Both the position numbers and the translations under genes were made by a program. From Oscillospiraceae bacterium (GTDB lineage: Bacteria > Bacillota > Clostridia > Oscillospirales > Oscillospiraceae): a stretch of DNA of 11,153 nt. The stretch is from the NCBI GenBank assembly GCA_009786775.1, contig WQRL01000027.1, positions 1-11,153 of the forward strand, given 5' to 3'. Below, in pieces: positions 7,477 through 11,153 of this stretch (positions are counted from its first letter, which is position 1; each line of letters starts with the position of its first letter). The notes below the pieces were generated by a model. It had not been told where the DNA came from. It did not search any database and was given only the letters and a program-made list of their open reading frames with translations.

Positions 7477-8049
7477 TTAAGTTTCAAAGCATAGGTCGCA
7501 CCGGTTTTCTATGCCGAAGGTTTCAAAGTAGAGTTCCTCCTTGGGTATCCAGAGTTTTTTGAATTGCTCAAGGCCTTCCTCGCCATTTCTGGCTCTAATC
7601 CGCCTCAGGCGTTCCGGCATGCCCACTGTCATAAACACCCGCAAATCATAATAGTCAAATAAGTCGGGGTGACAGCTATAGGAGCCTTCAAGCACCACGG
7701 CTCTGCCGGGGTTTATTTCTACCGGATCTGCAAAGCTGTGACTCACCGGGTCGTAGGGGCGGTACTCAAATTTTTCGCGCCTCCCCAGCGGTTTCATCAC
7801 TTCTTCCAAAATTCTCTCGCGGTCTAGGTTGCCGCCCGGCTCGCTGAGCCTCTGCGGAGTCCGCTGAGAAAGGCGGGGATAGAAATGATCCATCTGTATA
7901 ATCTCGTAATCTCCGAGTTCTTTGAGCTGTGCGGCAAGGGTTGTTTTGCCGGAACCGCATCTGCCATCAATGGCAACCAGCACAAAGTCCTGCTTTTTTA
8001 GGATTTCTTCTATCGAGTTTAATACCGTCCCCGCTATATTATTCCTCAC
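7477..8049 (-). CDS. Uridine-kinase-like P-loop kinase
   Basis: This is a 190-residue NTP-dependent small-molecule kinase of the uridine kinase / phosphoribulokinase fold. The Walker A is VAIDGRCGSGKTTL (25-38). The QMDHFY segment (52-57) holds the acidic residue typical of the family. EPGGNLDRERILEEV (70-84) and VVLEGSYSCHPDLFDYYDLR (118-137) are characteristic of uridine-kinase-like proteins. The substrate cannot be read from sequence; this fold also includes pantothenate and nicotinamide riboside kinases. I chose GTG at 8049 rather than an upstream in-frame start near 8088. AGGAAGG lies six bases before it, and it overlaps the end of the ECF gene by 11 bases in the tight manner of coupled genes. 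The family match begins only after this point. Confidence 0.85.
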   Translation of the reverse strand: MRNNIAGTVLNSIEEILKKQDFVLVAIDGRCGSGKTTLAAQLKELGDYEIIQMDHFYPRLSQRTPQRLSEPGGNLDRERILEEVMKPLGRREKFEYRPYDPVSHSFADPVEINPGRAVVLEGSYSCHPDLFDYYDLRVFMTVGMPERLRRIRARNGEEGLEQFKKLWIPKEELYFETFGIENRCDLCFET

Positions 8050-8602
8050 TTGATGCCTTCCTGCGGTGGCCTGTGTTAAATGGCACAAGACCTGTTTTGT
8101 TGAGGGCTATCATAATCATCGGGATTAGTACGAGCTGTAACAAAATGCCAGGGATTGCGTTTAGCAGTGCGCCGCCTATGAAGGCCTGCCATGAGAAGGC
8201 ACTGCCCGTAGCTCCAAGTATCACTACCATCGCTACGCCCCACACCACTCTGCCCGCCACCATGGCAACAAGCATTGAGCGGAATAGTGCCAATAGGCAT
8301 TTCCATTTTGAGCTGTGGTAGAGCAGGCCTATTACTAAGCCATATGTGGCTAATTCAAAGCTCATCGCAACCGCCATCGGTATCATAACCGGCATACCGA
8401 ATATGAGTGAACGCATCACCGGCAGCACAAGGCCAACCGCCAATCCGTGTTTCATCCCTAGTATCAGGCCGCAGAGCAGCACAGGCAAGTGCATGGGTAG
8501 CAGCATCATTCCGATTTCCGGTATTTGACCTATAAATAGCGGCAGAACAAGGCCGATTGCCAGAAACATTGCAGCCAGAATCAGCTTCTTTGTTTGGTTC
8601 AT
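8039..8602 (-). CDS. ECF-transporter substrate-binding (S) component, substrate unknown
   Basis: This is a 187-residue integral membrane protein with about six hydrophobic helices (around 8-25, 33-50, 53-70, 72-95, 108-130, 140-168). It has the size and layout of energy-coupling-factor S components, which capture a vitamin or similar micronutrient and associate with a shared EcfT/EcfA1/EcfA2 module. The MMLLPMHLPVLLCGLILG stretch (32-49) is typical of one ECF S subgroup (Pfam ECF_trnsprt-like). No ATPase or T subunit is nearby, as expected for group II ECF systems. GGGAGGA lies just upstream of the ATG. The 3' end overlaps the kinase gene, so import and phosphorylation may be linked. Pantothenate, a nucleoside or another vitamin is possible; I cannot choose. 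Confidence 0.82.
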   Translation of the reverse strand: MNQTKKLILAAMFLAIGLVLPLFIGQIPEIGMMLLPMHLPVLLCGLILGMKHGLAVGLVLPVMRSLIFGMPVMIPMAVAMSFELATYGLVIGLLYHSSKWKCLLALFRSMLVAMVAGRVVWGVAMVVILGATGSAFSWQAFIGGALLNAIPGILLQLVLIPMIMIALNKTGLVPFNTGHRRKASSEE

Positions 8603-8898
8603 GTTTTCCTCCCTGTGGCGCGTACGCCTAAAAGTTTATAATCTTCATGCTGTGACACGCCTGACTTTGCACAGTCTTTGCAAATGTGTTTTCCGCCTCG
8701 CGCCGCCTGGCTCCGCTTGACTCCCATCTGAGCTTCATCTGGTTCCGTCTAAAAATCTTGAAACATCCGCATCCCCGCTGCGTTTTTCCGCCATGTAAGA
8801 CAAAAATCTACCACAACTTTTTCAATTTTCTAGGCTTTACGCAGACTTTGCGCATTCACGCACCAACCGTTTGATAGAAAAGTTGTTTTCTCACTAAG
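8603..8898 (-). other. Long untranslated leader of the ECF-kinase unit
   Basis: About 295 bases separate the possible minus-strand promoter from the ECF start. I looked for TPP, FMN, cobalamin and THF riboswitch core motifs and T-box signatures and recognised none. The stretch holds a pair of related 22-base segments (8665-8686 and 8835-8856, 16 of 22 identical) and a small open frame ending at the ECF start. No clear intrinsic terminator is seen; a weak CGCA/TGCG hairpin lies at about 8769-8782. Confidence 0.4.
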
Positions 8899-8927
8899 AT
8901 AATATCAAAAAAGAGCTAATTACACAA
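8899..8927 (-). promoter_or_regulatory. Candidate promoter for the ECF-kinase unit
   Basis: Read on the minus strand, TTGTGT (8927-8922) is followed after exactly 17 bases by TATTAT (8904-8899). The region is AT-rich. An oppositely oriented possible promoter, TTGATA (8871-8876) N18 TAAGAT (8895-8900), overlaps it and would point into the palindromic element. Both are consensus-like only. Confidence 0.35.
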
Positions 8928-8973
8928 GGAAATTAATTGAGTTTCAGTTCACTTTCAATTCACTTCAACGCAA

Positions 8974-9247
8974 AAACCATCCGTCGGGCGTGGGCAGGTG
9001 CTCTGTGAAAAAGTGGGGCGGCCTACGTCAGTCACGTCTACTCTAGCGAAGGCTTGGAATCCTTGCAGAAAGTTGTGTTCCAGGACTGCGGCCGCCCCGC
9101 TTTCTCCCAGAGCACCCACCCACGCCCGACTGGTCACAGGGTAGCCGAACAGGGGCTGTGTGTATGGATTCCTGAGGGAATTCCGGCTACTGTCACGGAA
9201 CTGACCAAAGGAATACATGCATACAGCCCCGGTTCGGCGGACGGTTT
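8974..9247. repeat. Palindromic element: interlocked inverted repeats, possible structured RNA or MITE
   Basis: Arm 8983-9023 is the inverse complement of 9090-9130 at 36 of 41 positions. Arm 9145-9172 matches the inverse of 9210-9237 at 24 of 28. The outer ends 8974-8986 and 9235-9247 form a closing stem of 13 positions with one mismatch and one G-U. Inner hairpins occur at 9053-9059/9078-9084 and 9181-9185/9196-9200. TGGTCA (9131-9136) and GTAGCCG (9141-9147) are exact complements of 9202-9207 and 9184-9190, crossing the second hairpin. No RNase P, tmRNA, SRP or 6S signature was recognised. Open frames on both strands here follow from the palindrome and are not genes. Confidence 0.75.
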
Positions 9248-9289
9248 ATCGGGGGACTAGGGGTGTAATCGCCATTATTGCGGTTTGTT

Positions 9290-10708
9290 TTAGAAAATCG
9301 CGCGGGCTATGTGAACTCCTGCTGCTCCGGCTTGGGCTAGGCCTCGGGTGATTCCCGCTCCATCGCCCGCGCAGTAGAGGTTTTCTATTGAAGTCTGAAG
9401 CTGCGGGCTCAAGTCGGGCCGGGCCGAGTAGAACTTGGCCTCTGCGCCATAAAACAGCGTGTGCTCCGAAGCAAAACCTGGCGTAACTTTGTCCAGAGCC
9501 CGTGTCATTTCAATTAAGCTCACCATTGTGTTGTATGGCAAAACCAGCCCCAAATCTCCGGGCACAGCTTCTTTCAAAGTGGGCTCAATGAACCCCTCCG
9601 CTATGCGCTTATCCGTGGAACGCCTGCCCCGCAAGATATCGCCGAACTTCTGAATTATAAGCCCGCCGTCTGAAAGGTCGTTTGCCCGTTTGCATATTTC
9701 CCGCGCGTATTCGTTGGGTTTGTTGAAAGGCTTGGTGAATACATGAGAAACAAGCAAGGCGAAGTTGGTGTTGGACGAGCCCAGCGCAGGGTCAAAATAG
9801 GCATGGCCGTTTGCAGCTATTACACCGCTGTGATTTTCGACAACCACATAGCCTGACGGATTTGCGCAAAATGTCCGCACAACGGAGCCTGTGGATGAAT
9901 TAAAGATGAGCTTCGCCTCGTATAAATGCCGGTTGATATCCTGCATTATTACATTCGTTGTTTCGGCCCGCACCCCTATATCAACTTGGTTGCATACGAC
10001 AGGGATTCCGCGCCTCTCCAGCAGCTCGGCTAACCACGCAGAGCCATCCCTGCCCGGAGCCAGAATTATGTTCTGGGCAAGGTATTTCTCCCCATCCTTA
10101 GTTATAACCCCTACAGCCCGCTCCTTGCCGTCTTTTTCCTCTGTTATTATATCTGCAACCTCTGTCTTAAACAGGCTGTCAATACGCCCTGTCAAATCGT
10201 CAAAAATGGACTGCATCACCTTCAGGTTCATTTCCGTACCTAAGTGGCGCACCTTCGCACGCAAGAGCTTGAGCCCAGCACCGCAGACCTTGCGCTCAAT
10301 CTCATTGACCTCCGGGCTGTCGGGATCCGTGAGGTTTTTCGGCGCGCCGTGAGCCACGTTGATGCCGTCCACATAGTTTATAAGCTCCAGAAGCTGTGAC
10401 GCAGGCATATACTCGCCCAGCCAGCCACCAAATTCAGCCGTTATGTTAAACTTCCCATCGGAGTAGGCCCCCGCTCCTCCAAAGCCACAGGTTATGGAAC
10501 ACGCAGGCAAGCAGCCCTGCAAGCCCATCTCACCTTGGAGCGTCGGGCACTGCCTGGCTTTCTTGCTCAGTATGGGGCATTTACGGTGGTAGATATCATG
10601 CCCTCTGTCAATCAGGAGAATCCTAGACGAAGGTGAGCGTTTGGCAGCCTCCCACGCCGCAAAAATGCCACACGGCCCTGCACCTACAATAATAAGATCG
10701 TAATTCAT
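9290..10708 (-). CDS. FAD-dependent dehydrogenase of the COG2509 type
   Basis: This is a 472-residue flavoprotein, probably a cytosolic NAD(P)/FAD-dependent oxidoreductase of unknown substrate. An N-terminal dinucleotide-binding fold is clear (LIIVGAGPCGIFAAWEAA, 5-22). A Cys-rich stretch follows (C44, C54, C66, C70, C74) leading into GFGGAGAYSDGKFN (75-88), the hallmark of this uncharacterised family. The C-terminal FAD site is YCAGDGAGITRGLAQAGAAG. I placed the start at ATG 10708, not the in-frame ATG at 10726. AAGGAGA (10719-10713) lies four bases before the former, while the latter has no ribosome binding site, and the flavin motif starts right after residue 1. The 3' side runs into the palindromic element without an obvious intrinsic terminator. 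Confidence 0.93.
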   Translation of the reverse strand: MNYDLIIVGAGPCGIFAAWEAAKRSPSSRILLIDRGHDIYHRKCPILSKKARQCPTLQGEMGLQGCLPACSITCGFGGAGAYSDGKFNITAEFGGWLGEYMPASQLLELINYVDGINVAHGAPKNLTDPDSPEVNEIERKVCGAGLKLLRAKVRHLGTEMNLKVMQSIFDDLTGRIDSLFKTEVADIITEEKDGKERAVGVITKDGEKYLAQNIILAPGRDGSAWLAELLERRGIPVVCNQVDIGVRAETTNVIMQDINRHLYEAKLIFNSSTGSVVRTFCANPSGYVVVENHSGVIAANGHAYFDPALGSSNTNFALLVSHVFTKPFNKPNEYAREICKRANDLSDGGLIIQKFGDILRGRRSTDKRIAEGFIEPTLKEAVPGDLGLVLPYNTMVSLIEMTRALDKVTPGFASEHTLFYGAEAKFYSARPDLSPQLQTSIENLYCAGDGAGITRGLAQAGAAGVHIARAIF

Positions 10709-10822
10709 AATGTCTCCTTGTTTCATAATTTTCTAAAGCACATCTAACTTCCCCCAGTGTGACCACATGGTACAACCTGAGCTGCTCGCTCCACTCACTT
10801 TGATCGGCAAGTCCTATATCTA

Positions 10823-10850
10823 TGTATAATAATAGCACATCATCCGACAA
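10823..10850 (-). promoter_or_regulatory. Candidate promoter of the FAD dehydrogenase gene
   Basis: On the minus strand TTGTCG (10850-10845) precedes TATACA (10828-10823) with a 16-base spacer. This implies a leader of roughly 105 bases before the ATG at 10708. The leader has only small stems (for example ACCA/TGGT near 10760-10770) and no recognised riboswitch. Confidence 0.4.
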
Positions 10851-10853
10851 CAA

Positions 10854-11153
10854 AACCAGTGCCTGCCCGGTATTGGTGTTAAAAATATTTCCTACTGCAT
10901 GTAACCTGCGCCCACTTTGCCCACAAGCTCGGGTAAAAGCCGCTGCGGTATCATTTGTTTAGTTCTTCGCAATGGCTCACCCACTCCTCAGTTTCGTACC
11001 ACGCCTTTCCGCTAAAAGCCTCCCACCGGACCGTAACTTTGGAAAATCTTATAGTAGGGTCCACTGAAAAAGGTTCAAAAATTCAATCAAGTTCAAGAAA
11101 CGGCAAAAATGGCCTCTCTGTGGAACTCAAAGAAAAAAAGCGCAAAAAAGCTT
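10854..11153. other. Right edge without a convincing gene; probable dispersed-repeat sequence
   Basis: No start with a ribosome binding site and coding character is visible. 10974-10998 resembles 57-90 of this window. From the window end to 10951 one minus-strand frame is interrupted by a single TGA (11085-11083). Opposite it on the plus strand, two frames are also open and Lys-rich. This multi-frame openness points to an A-rich non-coding or element-edge sequence rather than a gene. The window ends in an A-rich tract. Confidence 0.4.

Noticed and set aside
8050..8088. Upstream in-frame extension of the kinase gene
   Set aside because: The added 13 residues lie inside the ECF gene, do not resemble the family, and the GTG at 8049 has a good ribosome binding site.
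8983..9130. Integron attC-like imperfect palindrome
   Set aside because: The ends lack the RYYYAAC/GTTRRRY core sites and no integrase or cassette array is present.
8955..9260. Open frames on both strands across the palindromic element (87 and 68 codons)
   Set aside because: Both strands encode nearly the same peptide (GRP-FSQST-PRPT) because of the 41-bp inverted repeat. There is no ribosome binding site and no known family, so they are by-products of the palindrome.
10709..10820. T-box-like word (ggttgtacc) in the FAD gene leader
   Set aside because: It does not match the T-box core, and no specifier stem or antiterminator/terminator pair is present.
10623..10853. 76-codon minus-strand frame over the FAD gene start
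   Set aside because: It begins at TTG without a ribosome binding site, covers the likely promoter and leader, and overlaps the well-supported flavoprotein gene in another frame.
1..11153. CRISPR arrays, tRNA or rRNA genes, transposase genes
   Set aside because: No regularly spaced identical repeats, no cloverleaf or rRNA-like stretch, and no transposase-like protein was found on either strand.

Overview
The window reads as a low-to-medium GC Gram-positive (Bacillota, probably Clostridia-like) chromosome segment. The signs are strong AGGAGG-type ribosome binding sites, TTG and GTG starts, a type III glutamine synthetase, a PHP-type histidinol phosphatase and a stand-alone ECF-transporter substrate subunit. 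The assignment is inferred from gene families; no rRNA or other taxonomic marker is present.

Left arm, plus strand. Bases 1-235 are non-coding and hold a duplicated start-site remnant, a TGTCA-type dyad and a -10-like box. They are followed by an overlapping nucleotidyltransferase (MNT) / HEPN pair of toxin-antitoxin type (236-1016). With its own TTGACA promoter comes hisIE (last-stage bifunctional PR-ATP pyrophosphatase / PR-AMP cyclohydrolase), overlapping by one base with a PHP-family histidinol phosphatase gene. 34 bases later comes glnN, a type III glutamine synthetase starting at TTG. These three form a small histidine/nitrogen unit without the rest of the his operon. A 10-bp perfect stem-loop closes glnN.

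Middle, minus strand. Transcribed right to left are an ECF S-component membrane protein, a uridine-kinase-like P-loop kinase whose GTG start overlaps the S-component stop, and after 84 bases a large membrane-bound diguanylate cyclase (dCache - TM - three tandem PAS - GGEEF). The kinase and S component look translationally coupled and suggest uptake plus phosphorylation of one small molecule. The S component is preceded by a long leader (about 295 nt from a possible promoter).

Right part. Bases 8974-9247 hold the most unusual object in the window: a 274-base element built of interlocked imperfect inverted repeats (41 bp and 28 bp arms, a closing 13-bp stem and a possible pseudoknot) that no gene explains. 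It may be a structured RNA or a palindromic (MITE-like) element. It is followed by a minus-strand FAD-dependent dehydrogenase of the COG2509 type, whose true start is set by a strong internal ribosome binding site. The last 300 bases show no convincing gene and share a short motif with the left edge, which suggests a dispersed repeat.

No tRNA, rRNA, CRISPR array, transposase or phage gene was seen.
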